DNA of 34,755 nt from CBDUZS01 sp965371785. GTDB lineage: Bacteria > Fermentibacterota > Fermentibacteria > Fermentibacterales > JCC-6. Made by a program: the position numbers and the translations under genes. The notes under the pieces were generated by a model. The model was not told the DNA's origin and searched no databases. It saw only the letters and a list, made by a program, of their open reading frames with translations. The stretch's first letter is position 1, and each line of letters starts with the position of its first letter. The stretch lies in the NCBI GenBank assembly GCA_965371785.1, contig CBDUZS010000026.1:1-34755 (forward strand). The letters are read 5' to 3'. Positions 1 to 8,227 of the stretch are shown here, piece after piece.

Positions 1-78
1 CTGGTAGTCCCTGTACTCGGGACCCGTCGAGCACGCGACTGCCAGAAGGGCAGACATCGTTAGAAGGATCGATTTCAT
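1..78 (-). CDS. Lipoprotein, N-terminal fragment cut by the window edge
   Basis: Only the first 26 codons are present. The gene starts with ATG at 78 and runs off the left edge. The peptide has a short basic start (MKS), a hydrophobic stretch and a lipobox-like LAVAC with the Cys at residue 16, followed by a polar segment. This is the usual form of a signal peptidase II substrate, so the product is probably anchored to a membrane by a lipidated Cys. A strong Shine-Dalgarno sequence (GGAGGT, complement 83-88) precedes the ATG at normal spacing, which supports the start. It points away from clpB's start and lies downstream of clpB on the same strand. Nothing can be said about the mature domain. 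Confidence 0.7.
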   Translation of the reverse strand, partial: MKSILLTMSALLAVACSTGPEYRDYQ

Positions 79-160
79 AGACACCTCCGGTACCGGTAAC
101 AACCGGTGTCTACGATATCACCTGTCCCACGGTTTCACAATACAGGATGCACCGTAAAGG

Positions 161-2758
161 TCAGCTCGCCGCTTCCCCCCTGGTCGTGAACACCAGCTCT
201 CCATCCTTCGAGTCCAGCTCTATCCTTTCACCTGCGTGAACTATTCCTTCGAGTATCTGCCGAGCCAGCTCGTTCTGAACGTCCTTCTGCATCACCCTCT
301 TGAGCGGGCGGGCACCGTAAACGGGATCGTATCCGCGTTCGGCTATCAGGTCCATTGCAGCCGGTGTCGGCTCGATGACTATCTGTTGTGATTTCAGCAC
401 CTCGTTCAGGTACCTGAACTGGATCTCGACTATCTGCCTTATGTCCTCTCTGCTCAGAGAGCTGAAGACGATCACTTCATCTATTCTGTTCAGGAATTCG
501 GGTCTGAAGTGCTCCCTGAGCTCACCAAGGGCTCTTGATTTCAGCTCTTCGGCTGACAGCGTACCGGCCAGCTCGGCGATCCAGTCGCTCCCGATGTTGC
601 TGGTCATTATCACGACACTGTGCCGGAAGTTTACAGTCCTCCCCTGTCCGTCGGTGAGACGGCCGTCGTCGAGAATCTGCAGGAACACGTTGAAGACGGC
701 GGGATGAGCCTTCTCGATCTCATCGAAGAGGATTACTGAATAAGGCCTGCGCCTGACAGCCTCGGTCAGGTAGCCGCCCTCGTCGTATCCGACGTAGCCG
801 GGGGGAGCTCCTATCAGCCTGGAGACGGAGTGCTTCTCCATGAATTCGCTCATGTCTATCCTGACCAGGGCATTCTCATCGTCGAACAGAAAATCGGCAA
901 GTGAACGCGCCAGTTCCGTTTTTCCCACACCTGTAGGCCCCATGAAGATGAAGCTCCCGACGGGTCTGTCGGGATTCTGGACACCGGCTCTTGCCCTTCG
1001 AATCGCTTCCGAAACCACTGTTACGGCTTCATCCTGCCCGACAACCCTCTCATGCAGATCCTTCTCCATGTTGAGCAGCCGCATGCGCTCGCTCTCCAGC
1101 ATCCTGGCCACGGGAATTCCCGTCCATCTGGAGACAACACCAGCGATGTGCTCGGGGGTGATCTCCTCGGTGAGCATGGCGCCGTCCTCCTGAATCACTG
1201 CCAGTTTTTTCCGCGTCGAAGAGGACTCCTCTTCCAGCTCTCTTAGCTTTCCATAGCGTATCTCGGCAACCCTCTGGAGGTCTCCCTCCCTCTCGGCCTT
1301 CTTCTCGGAACTCTTTTCGTCCTCTATCTCACGGGCAAGTTCCCTTACCCTTTCTATCAGCTCCTTCTCGTTGAGCCATCTTACTTCGAGCGCACCGAGC
1401 TCCTCTTTCAGGTTGGCCAGATCTTCTTCGATCAGTCCCAGCTTCTGTTTCGAGAGCTTGTCCTTGTCACGCTTCAGCCCCTCACGTTCGATCTCGAGCT
1501 GAATGATCTTCCTGCGCACCTCGTCCACCTCTGCAGGCATGCTCTCTATCTCGATTCTGAGCCTGCTTGCGGCCTCGTCAACGAGATCGATCGCTTTGTC
1601 GGGCAGAAATCTGCCGCTGATGTACCGGTCTGACAGAGTGGCCGCGGCAATCAGTGCGGAATCCTGGATCTTGATTCCATGATGGACCTCGTATCTCTCC
1701 CGAAGTCCTCTGAGAATACTGATCGTGTCCTCGACGGATGGCGCTTCGACCAGGATCGGCTGGAAGCGTCTCTCGAGTGCTGCATCCTTTTCTATATGCT
1801 TGCGGTACTCATCAAGTGTCGTCGCTCCGATGGCATGTAGTTCACCCCTTGCGAGAGCGGGTTTGAGCATGTTCGCTGCATCCACGGCACCCTCGGCTGC
1901 CCCAGCGCCCACGAGTGTGTGCATCTCGTCTATGAAGAGTATGATCCTGCCTTCGGATGAAACGATTTCCGAAAGAACGGATTTCAACCTCTCCTCGAAC
2001 TCTCCCCTGTACTTCGCACCTGCGATGAGCGCGCCCATGTCCAGGGCCATCACACTCTTGTCCTTCAGGCTCTCTGGAACGTCTCCAGCTGCAATTCTTC
2101 CCGCCAGGCCTTCGACGATTGCCGTCTTTCCTACACCTGGTTCCCCTATCAAAACGGGATTGTTCTTTCTCCGACGCCCGAGGACCTGCATCGTCCTCCT
2201 GATCTCGTCATCCCTGCCGATCACAGGGTCCAGCTTCTCCTGCCTCGCAAGAGACGTGAGGTCCCTGGTGTACTTACTCAGAGCATCGTAGTGCTCCTCC
2301 GACGTTTCGGAGGTTACCCTCGTCGAACCCCTGACTTCGGCCAGGGCGGCTAGAAAACCCTTTTCATCGACTCCGGTCGAAGCGAGAGCTCCGGCTGCCT
2401 TCCCCCCTCCTGCCAGCACGGCCATGAAGAGGTGCTCCCTTGCGACGAAGTCGTCCTTCATCCTTGTGGCAATTGATCTGGACTCCCGCAGGATCTTCGC
2501 GAGCGCTGTGGACATGCCCGGTTCGGATCCCCCGCTGGACCTGGGCAGAGATGAGAGCTCCTCACCGATCCTTCTCTCCAGTTTGCCCCTGTCCACCTCC
2601 ATACGCTCCAGCACACCGTTGATCACTCCTTCGGGATCGCCGACAAGAGCCATTGCCAGGTGAAGTGGAGTTATCTCGGGGTTACCTGCGGTAAGAGAAA
2701 TCTGTTGTGCTTCCGAGATCGCTTCCCTTGATTTTATCGTAAATTTGTCGAGCTTCAT
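161..2758 (-). CDS. clpB: ATP-dependent chaperone ClpB (Hsp100 disaggregase)
   Basis: At 865 aa this is a full-length ClpB. Its hexamers thread aggregated cytoplasmic proteins through a central pore, working with DnaK. Visible domains: Clp N-domain repeats at about residues 1-145; NBD1 with Walker A GEPGVGKT at about 205-212 and Walker B IILFIDE at about 272-278; a long charged coiled-coil middle domain at about 400-525, which separates ClpB from ClpA/ClpC; NBD2 with GPTGVGKT at about 607-614 and VILFDE at about 675-680; and a C-terminal small domain. The ATG at 2758 is preceded by AAGGAAG at suitable spacing. I found no clear CIRCE element and no convincing heat-shock promoter upstream. The gene is divergent from the oxidoreductase operon at 3023. 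Confidence 0.97.
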   Translation of the reverse strand: MKLDKFTIKSREAISEAQQISLTAGNPEITPLHLAMALVGDPEGVINGVLERMEVDRGKLERRIGEELSSLPRSSGGSEPGMSTALAKILRESRSIATRMKDDFVAREHLFMAVLAGGGKAAGALASTGVDEKGFLAALAEVRGSTRVTSETSEEHYDALSKYTRDLTSLARQEKLDPVIGRDDEIRRTMQVLGRRRKNNPVLIGEPGVGKTAIVEGLAGRIAAGDVPESLKDKSVMALDMGALIAGAKYRGEFEERLKSVLSEIVSSEGRIILFIDEMHTLVGAGAAEGAVDAANMLKPALARGELHAIGATTLDEYRKHIEKDAALERRFQPILVEAPSVEDTISILRGLRERYEVHHGIKIQDSALIAAATLSDRYISGRFLPDKAIDLVDEAASRLRIEIESMPAEVDEVRRKIIQLEIEREGLKRDKDKLSKQKLGLIEEDLANLKEELGALEVRWLNEKELIERVRELAREIEDEKSSEKKAEREGDLQRVAEIRYGKLRELEEESSSTRKKLAVIQEDGAMLTEEITPEHIAGVVSRWTGIPVARMLESERMRLLNMEKDLHERVVGQDEAVTVVSEAIRRARAGVQNPDRPVGSFIFMGPTGVGKTELARSLADFLFDDENALVRIDMSEFMEKHSVSRLIGAPPGYVGYDEGGYLTEAVRRRPYSVILFDEIEKAHPAVFNVFLQILDDGRLTDGQGRTVNFRHSVVIMTSNIGSDWIAELAGTLSAEELKSRALGELREHFRPEFLNRIDEVIVFSSLSREDIRQIVEIQFRYLNEVLKSQQIVIEPTPAAMDLIAERGYDPVYGARPLKRVMQKDVQNELARQILEGIVHAGERIELDSKDGELVFTTRGEAAS

Positions 2759-3022
2759 TCAATTTCACTTCCTTTCGGTATACTTCAAAGCAAGAATCAC
2801 GCCACTGAGATCGGTTGACAGCTCCATGATACACTGCGCTATCTTGCCGTACTTATTTAGATTAAAGCGATTCGCAACAGCAAACCTGTTCCATTCTCGC
2901 AAGCAGCATGTCCTGTTGAGCCATAATGACACGCATAACGTAATACTCATCCTTCTTTACCATCAAGCCGCAAGGTGGTAGCTTTCCGACTGCGACAGCT
3001 AACCAAAACCGGAGGAAACCAA
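2759..3022. other. Divergent intergenic region between clpB and the oxidoreductase operon
   Basis: These 264 bases must hold the promoters for clpB (minus) and for the operon starting at 3023 (plus). On the plus strand TTGAGC (about 2916) is followed 19 bp later by TAATAC, a sub-optimal sigma70-like spacing. On the minus strand I saw no convincing -35/-10 pair, sigma32 site or CIRCE inverted repeat. Short open frames cross the region but have no ribosome binding site or recognisable product. Confidence 0.4.
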
Positions 3023-4012
3023 ATGGTAAAAGTCGGAATCGTCGGACTGGGGTACTGGGGACCGAACCTGTTGCGAAACATAATCGCTAACAGAAGATGC
3101 GAGAGCATCATCATCTGTGACAGCGATGCCGGCAGGTTGACCAGAATTTCAGAGAGATATCCTTCGCTCGAGAAGACAACGGAGTTTTCAGACCTGATAT
3201 CCAACAACGAACTGGATGCACTCGTGATTGCCACGGATGTCTCTTCTCACTATCCGCTTGCCAAGCAGGGTCTGGAAGCGGGAAAGCATGTTTTCGTAGA
3301 GAAGCCTTTTGCCGAGAGCACGGAAAAGGCGGAAGAGCTCGTCAGACTGGGCGATGAGAAGCAGCTGATCACAATGGTCGGCCACACCTTCCTCTTCTCG
3401 CCACCGGTTCTGAAAGTCAAGCAGATCATCGACAGCGGTGAACTGGGAGAGATCCGCTTCATCACTGCGAGCAGGGTCAACCTCGGACTCCATCAGAAAG
3501 ATGTCTCGGTTATCTGGGATCTGGCTCCACACGATTTCTCGATGATCTTCTACTGGCTCGGCGAGGATCCGGATCACGTGGAAGCCTTCGGGCACGACTA
3601 CGTGCTGAAGGGCATTCCCGATGTGGCATTCATCAATCTCGGCTTTCCCAGCGGAGTGATCTGCAACGTCCAGGTTGCATGGCTGGCACCATCCAAGCTG
3701 AGGAGAACGGTTATCGTCGGAAGCCGGAAGATGCTCGTGTACGACGACACACAGCCTTACGAAAAGATCAAGATCTTCGATACCGGTGTTGACATCAAGG
3801 AGCCACAGACTTTCGGTGAGTACCAGCTCACCTATCGAACCGGCTCGATCGTATCTCCCAAGCTGGACAGTTTCGAACCGCTTGCATCCGAGATGGAAGA
3901 GTTCCTGAGATGCGTGGAGACGGGAGACTCTCCCAGAACCAACGGGCGTAACGGTCTGAGTGTTGTCAGGGCTCTGGAAGCAGCTGATCGGAGTCTCAGA
4001 GAGAACGGATAG
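3023..4012 (+). CDS. Gfo/Idh/MocA family NAD(P)-dependent sugar oxidoreductase
   Basis: The protein has 329 aa. The N-terminus MVKVGIVGLGYWGPNLLRN is a Rossmann dinucleotide site (GxGxxG variant). The family motif EKP follows near residue 93 (FVEKPFAES) and carries the catalytic-region Lys. The C-terminal alpha/beta domain typical of the family fills the rest. Members oxidise or reduce sugars and sugar nucleotides, and the closest functional types are often UDP-sugar 3-dehydrogenases of surface-glycan pathways. The exact substrate cannot be read here. I place the start at 3023 because GGAGG at 3011-3015 sits 7 bases upstream; an upstream in-frame ATG at 2975 lacks such a site. It is the first gene of an operon, and the ABC-like gene begins 2 bases after its stop. 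Confidence 0.85.
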   Translation: MVKVGIVGLGYWGPNLLRNIIANRRCESIIICDSDAGRLTRISERYPSLEKTTEFSDLISNNELDALVIATDVSSHYPLAKQGLEAGKHVFVEKPFAESTEKAEELVRLGDEKQLITMVGHTFLFSPPVLKVKQIIDSGELGEIRFITASRVNLGLHQKDVSVIWDLAPHDFSMIFYWLGEDPDHVEAFGHDYVLKGIPDVAFINLGFPSGVICNVQVAWLAPSKLRRTVIVGSRKMLVYDDTQPYEKIKIFDTGVDIKEPQTFGEYQLTYRTGSIVSPKLDSFEPLASEMEEFLRCVETGDSPRTNGRNGLSVVRALEAADRSLRENG

Positions 4013-4014
4013 AA

Positions 4015-4962
4015 TTGACGGAAGGACCTGTAGTACTCCTCAAACTGCTGGATCTGAAACCCTTCAGGGATTCCAGAGGATGCGAAGACCTGGCGGTTCT
4101 GGGCAATTCGATACTCGCGCTTGCCGGAACCGACGATTCCGCCCGCAGGAGTCTCACCAGAATGATCGCCGGGCTCGAGAAACCATGGTCAGGAGTGATC
4201 AGAGTCGGGCGCCGCATGATAGCCGCAGATCAGCGCCCAGCACGACGCTACATCGGTTACGCTCAGAATCCATTCATCTCCCCTCCAGGCGTAACTCCCA
4301 GAGCACACCTTGCACTCACTGCCGCGGGAGGAGGGCTCGGGCGAAAAGAGGCCGAGAACGCCGTGGACGAACTCATCAGATGGTGTTCCCTCTCTTCCTG
4401 CTCGAGAAAGCCCGTTGAGGAGCTGACGGAAGAGCAGAAGTTCTCGACAGGATTTGCCGCGGCGCTCATCCACGGGCCACAGCTGATGATCATCGAAGGT
4501 CCCGTACCGGAGAGCATCTCCGGAAGGCTTGCCGATATATGCGAATCGGGTAGAGCGGTTGTCCTGTCGGTGCCTGGAATCGAGCACATACCGCCGGGAG
4601 TCGATCGAATCGCGCTCTGCGATTCATCCGGAATTGCGGCGGTCGTCAGGCAGAGCGATCTTGCCGAAGCCTGCAGACGCAGTACAGAGATCTACGTTTC
4701 CTTTTTTCCCGCTCTCGATCGGAGAATCGTCGAGACCCTCCACGGGATGAGAGAGCTGGTTGCGGTCGAAGGCGGGTTCAGGTTCAAACCGTCCAATACC
4801 GCTACAGCCATTTCAAACCTTGCAAACCTTGCCAGAGCAAACGCAAGGTCGCTCGTTGGTCTGAAGGTCAGACCTCCGTCGATGAGTTCTCTCATCGAGT
4901 ACTTCACAAAGGATGAGGAATCGGGAGAGGCTGGACTCTTGTGTCTGGACGATCCGGAATAG
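4015..4962 (+). CDS. Degenerate ABC-type ATPase-like protein
   Basis: The protein has 315 aa and starts with TTG two bases after the previous stop. The layout is that of an ABC transporter nucleotide-binding subunit: a P-loop position at about residues 36-48, IAGLEKPWSGVIRVG as in 'IAGL.P..G.I', a signature region, and a Walker B region followed by a C-terminal extension. Every catalytic motif is altered. The P-loop reads GTDDSARRSL with no GK[ST]. The LSGGQ signature reads LTEEQ. Walker B ends IIEGP where LDEP is expected. The family assignment rests on this alignment by eye. The adjacent overlapping membrane protein gene suggests an ABC-2-like pair. ATP hydrolysis looks unlikely; a regulatory or structural role is inference. 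Confidence 0.65.
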   Translation: MTEGPVVLLKLLDLKPFRDSRGCEDLAVLGNSILALAGTDDSARRSLTRMIAGLEKPWSGVIRVGRRMIAADQRPARRYIGYAQNPFISPPGVTPRAHLALTAAGGGLGRKEAENAVDELIRWCSLSSCSRKPVEELTEEQKFSTGFAAALIHGPQLMIIEGPVPESISGRLADICESGRAVVLSVPGIEHIPPGVDRIALCDSSGIAAVVRQSDLAEACRRSTEIYVSFFPALDRRIVETLHGMRELVAVEGGFRFKPSNTATAISNLANLARANARSLVGLKVRPPSMSSLIEYFTKDEESGEAGLLCLDDPE

Positions 4963-5609
4963 GGAGGATCTGGTTCCACACCGGACATCTCATGTTCCGC
5001 CAGGCTATGGAATCGGGGAGCTTCTGGTGGATCATCATCGGAGCTCCAATCGCAGCGATGCTGCTCTCCGGTTTCTCACATCCACTCCTGACCATCCCCT
5101 CCGCACTGGTATGGGGGATACCAGCCGCGTTGATTACAGGCTGGCCTTCCTCCGATTCGAGAAAGGGCCTTCGAGCGCAGCTGGCCCTGACATTGGCCGG
5201 CAGCCGCACAGTACGTGCGCCGGAAATGATTCTGCCCGCTGTTCTCTCCTCTGCTGCGGCAATGTTCCTCTGCTACATCTGCGGATTGTACGGCGCATTC
5301 TTCGTTCCGTGGCAGACCTATGTGATAATTCCGTTTTCAGCGCTATCGGCATCGGCCCTTCTCCTGTTGCTCGAGACCAGAATGCGCCCTGCCGGCAGGG
5401 TGCTGTCTTCACTGCTCTATGCGAGTCCATTCCTGCTACATCAGAGCTCGGAAAGAGCAGCCGAGGTTGTGCTGCCGTCGGGATACACACTTTTCACCTT
5501 GTTGTGGGGAAACGGGATACATACAGGATACCATGCAGACACCTACATGGCGCTTGCCGTATTCAGCTGCCTGATCCTCGTATTCCTTGCGGGTAAATTC
5601 TCAGCGTAA
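4941..5609 (+). CDS. Polytopic membrane protein, probable partner of the ABC-like protein
   Basis: The protein has 222 aa and I do not recognise a named family. About six hydrophobic segments can be seen, near residues 28-44, 48-68, 97-117, 124-145, 155-167 and 201-217, with short charged loops between them. This is compatible with an ABC-2-type permease, which usually has six helices. The GTG at 4941 overlaps the upstream ATPase-like gene by 22 bases, which suggests translational coupling. An ATG at 4992 is an alternative start and would remove 17 residues before the first helix. It converges on trmFO, whose stop lies only six bases away, and no clear terminator lies between them. Confidence 0.6.
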   Translation: MSGRSGIGRIWFHTGHLMFRQAMESGSFWWIIIGAPIAAMLLSGFSHPLLTIPSALVWGIPAALITGWPSSDSRKGLRAQLALTLAGSRTVRAPEMILPAVLSSAAAMFLCYICGLYGAFFVPWQTYVIIPFSALSASALLLLLETRMRPAGRVLSSLLYASPFLLHQSSERAAEVVLPSGYTLFTLLWGNGIHTGYHADTYMALAVFSCLILVFLAGKFSA

Positions 5610-5615
5610 AAAGGC

Positions 5616-6932
5616 TCAGCTTTCGGACATCCAGCAGCCCAGGGACTCGAGCGCCCTCTTACTGTATGCCGCTCTCTTCTCTCTTCTTCCCCTGCCTTTG
5701 ACCGTGGCAGGGAAAAGCCCGTAGTTGATGTTGCTGGGCTGGAACTCATGACCCGGGGCAGTAGTGACGTGGGAAAGGAGTGCTCCCAGGGCTGTCTCGC
5801 GAGGTGGCGGGACAGGTTCGACACCATCGAGGAAGGATGAGAGAAAATATCCGCAGAGCCATCCACTGGCCACTGATTCCAGGTAGCCCTCCACACCGGT
5901 TATCTGCCCGGCAAACGAAACACTCTCCCTCCCCCGCAGACGGAGCCAGGAATCCAGTATTGCGGGAGAGTTCAGGTAAGTATTCCTGTGCATGGAACCA
6001 AGTCTCAGGAAAACCGCCTTGCCGAGTCCAGGAATGCTTCGGAAGAGCCGTTTCTGGGCTGGATAGGTCAGTTGAGTCTGGAAACCCACGAGGTTCCAGG
6101 CAGAACCTTCTTTGTTCTCCATCCTCAGCTGAACGACTGCGAAAGGTCTCTCACCCGTACGGGGATCGATTAGTCCTACAGGCTTCATAGGACCGTGCGC
6201 CAGTGCCGCAGCACCACTCTCACCGATGACCTCTACCGGCATACACCCACTGAAATGTTTCTTCTTCTCGAATTCGCGGACCGGAACTCTCTCGGAAGAC
6301 AGCAGGGCATCGACGAATTGGAAATACTCCTCCTCCGACATCGGACAGTTGAGATAGGCTCCCTCTCCGCCGTCGTACCTCGACTGCAGAAAAGTAACCG
6401 ACCGATCGATGCCGTCACCCTCCACGATCGGAGCGAGTGCATCGTAGAAGTACAATTCGTCCGAACCGGTCAGGTTCGAGATTTCGAGAGCAAGCAGATC
6501 GGATGTGAGAGGGCCCGTGGCTACGATCTGGAATCGATCGTCTTCCAGATCGGTAACCTCTTCACGAATGAGCTCTATTCCCGGATTACGCTCTATCCTC
6601 TCGGTTATCTCGCTGCTGAAACCATGCCTGTCCACTGCAAGCGCACTCCCAGCGGGGACGGCATGTCCGAGGGCGACCGACAGCACGAAGGAGCCTGCCA
6701 TTTCCAGTTCAGATTTCAGCAGACCGGCAGCGTTTACAGGATCCGCGGAGCGGAAGGAATTGGAACAGACCAGCTCGGCAAGGTCTCCGGTTGTGTGAGC
6801 AGGAGTCATGGTTGCCGGACGCATTTCGAAGAGGACTACACGGAAACCACGCAGGGCCAGTTGCCAGGCTGCCTCGCAGCCGGCAAGACCACCTCCTATT
6901 ACCTTGACTTCAGGCTTTCCCACCGGTTTCAC
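5616..6932 (-). CDS. trmFO: tRNA (m5U54) methyltransferase, folate/FAD-dependent TrmFO
   Basis: At 438 aa it has the usual length for TrmFO (formerly Gid). The enzyme makes ribothymidine at U54 of the tRNA T-loop using methylenetetrahydrofolate and FADH2. The FAD site is VKVIGGGLAGCEAA at about residues 9-22, followed by the acidic end of the second strand (LFEMRP). The hallmark ELVCSNSFRS carries Cys56, and a second conserved Cys (FSGCMPVE) is at about residue 230. These match the two catalytic cysteines known in the Bacillus enzyme. It starts with GTG at 6932; a second GTG three codons in is also possible. A TATACT box at complement 6960-6965 could be its -10 but lacks a good -35. Confidence 0.95.
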   Translation of the reverse strand: MKPVGKPEVKVIGGGLAGCEAAWQLALRGFRVVLFEMRPATMTPAHTTGDLAELVCSNSFRSADPVNAAGLLKSELEMAGSFVLSVALGHAVPAGSALAVDRHGFSSEITERIERNPGIELIREEVTDLEDDRFQIVATGPLTSDLLALEISNLTGSDELYFYDALAPIVEGDGIDRSVTFLQSRYDGGEGAYLNCPMSEEEYFQFVDALLSSERVPVREFEKKKHFSGCMPVEVIGESGAAALAHGPMKPVGLIDPRTGERPFAVVQLRMENKEGSAWNLVGFQTQLTYPAQKRLFRSIPGLGKAVFLRLGSMHRNTYLNSPAILDSWLRLRGRESVSFAGQITGVEGYLESVASGWLCGYFLSSFLDGVEPVPPPRETALGALLSHVTTAPGHEFQPSNINYGLFPATVKGRGRREKRAAYSKRALESLGCWMSES

Positions 6933-7195
6933 CCCCAGGGAAATCTACATCTGCTGAGGAGTATAATGTAAGCTGTACGGATAATCGGTCCCACCACCCG
7001 GGTGATCAAGGAGCCAACGTCTACAAACGCAGAAGACCTCGCAGTCTGCGCAGCGAATCCTATGGACGCAGATTTGGAGAGGGGCTATATCAAGACCCCG
7101 CTGGGCCTGCCCTGCAGGATATTTCCAGAAGTGGTTCAATTCAGCGCTGTGTGCGAAAAGTACGGTTGCTGGCTAAGATGTTCGGAGACTGAGTA
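6933..7195. other. Intergenic region upstream of trmFO and the glycan cluster
   Basis: These 263 bases separate divergent genes. A perfect TATAAT on the plus strand at 6962-6967 overlaps a TATACT on the minus strand, but neither has a clear -35 hexamer at 16-18 bp. A 64-codon plus frame (7002-7196, GTG start) ends in TAATG, overlapping the ATG of the next gene. I see no family signature and no good ribosome binding site in it, so I do not call it as a gene. Confidence 0.35.
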
Positions 7196-8227
7196 ATGCG
7201 GATCCTTGTGGCTACAACTTACACTCTACCGGCCTATTCAGGTGGATGGACCACTCCGCTGGATCTTTTCGGAGACGAACACCAGGCAATGTACGTGGTC
7301 CGCAACTACCATGCCGGAACGAGTATCATTGAGGGAATCAGGTGTGTCGGTGCAGGCGCCGTCGGCAGGTTTGCCACCCCATGGAACAGGGCGGAAAAGT
7401 ACAGGCATGCCCTGGTTCAGAGATTGTTCCGCAACGCACTGAAAAGACACTTCCATAAGTTTCGGGCAGATTTCGTTCTCTGCCTGGATCCTGAAGCCGG
7501 CTATGCCGCCATGCATTCCGGACTCCCCTATGCCATGCGTTTCCATTCAAAATTGAGCCGGGTGGACCGGAAACATCCCTTTGACGATCTAATGGAGAAT
7601 GCGATTTTTGCCATTTGCTGCCAGGCAACGTACATCCCTGATATCGAGATCGTTCCCCACAATCAGGATCTCTCGAGATTCACATATCTGGAGAGCCCTT
7701 CCGCCGAAAGGGCGATTCTGCTCACCAGCATTGACAGTATCCACGAACCTGAGCTTTTCATCGAGGGAGTCATGCTCTCGAAGAGAATGAAAGGAGATAT
7801 CGTAGGTACGGGGGAGGATCGAAAGAAAATCGCAGCACTCTGCCGAAAGACCGGGGGGCGAGTCCGCTGCCTGTCACCTGTTCCCAGGCTGAAAGTACCT
7901 GCACTGCTCAATAACTATCAGGTGGGGGTTGCAACGGTCAGGAACATTTCACCGATCGTCTACCAGATGAAGGTCAACGCCTACATGGCTTCCGGTCTCT
8001 ACACACTGGCAAAGCCCTGGACCCACATAGCATCCGAAGCACCGGATCTGATCGGTGTCTTTACAACTGCCGGAGACCTGGCAAACCGTCTTGATTACCT
8101 GAGTGACAACTGGGCTGAAACACTGACAATCCGACGACAGGCCCGGGGCTGGATAAACGAGAACTACTCGGTGGAAATCCCGAGAAAACGCTTCAGAGAA
8201 ATACTCAGCGAGAAATTCTCGCCCTGA
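7196..8227 (+). CDS. GT4-like glycosyltransferase family protein
   Basis: The protein has 343 aa. It opens with MRILVATTYTLPAYSGGW, the first strand and Gly-rich loop expected of a GT-B fold glycosyltransferase. A second Rossmann-like half follows, with GDIVGTGEDRKKIAALC and a later VYQMKVNAYMASGLYTLAK helix that resembles the nucleotide-sugar site of GT4 enzymes. The typical ExxxxxxxE pair is not clear, so this is a divergent member. GGAG eight bases before the ATG supports the start. Its end overlaps the 3' end of the convergent flippase gene by 23 bases. Neighbours suggest a role in surface-glycan assembly; donor and acceptor are unknown. Confidence 0.65.
   Translation: MRILVATTYTLPAYSGGWTTPLDLFGDEHQAMYVVRNYHAGTSIIEGIRCVGAGAVGRFATPWNRAEKYRHALVQRLFRNALKRHFHKFRADFVLCLDPEAGYAAMHSGLPYAMRFHSKLSRVDRKHPFDDLMENAIFAICCQATYIPDIEIVPHNQDLSRFTYLESPSAERAILLTSIDSIHEPELFIEGVMLSKRMKGDIVGTGEDRKKIAALCRKTGGRVRCLSPVPRLKVPALLNNYQVGVATVRNISPIVYQMKVNAYMASGLYTLAKPWTHIASEAPDLIGVFTTAGDLANRLDYLSDNWAETLTIRRQARGWINENYSVEIPRKRFREILSEKFSP

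Noticed and set aside
6962..6967. Perfect TATAAT as a promoter for 7196
   Set aside because: It has no -35 hexamer at 16-18 bp and lies more than 200 bases from the gene.
7002..7196. 64-codon plus-strand frame before the first glycosyltransferase
   Set aside because: Its stop overlaps the next ATG, but there is no convincing ribosome binding site or family signature, and an equally long minus frame overlaps it.
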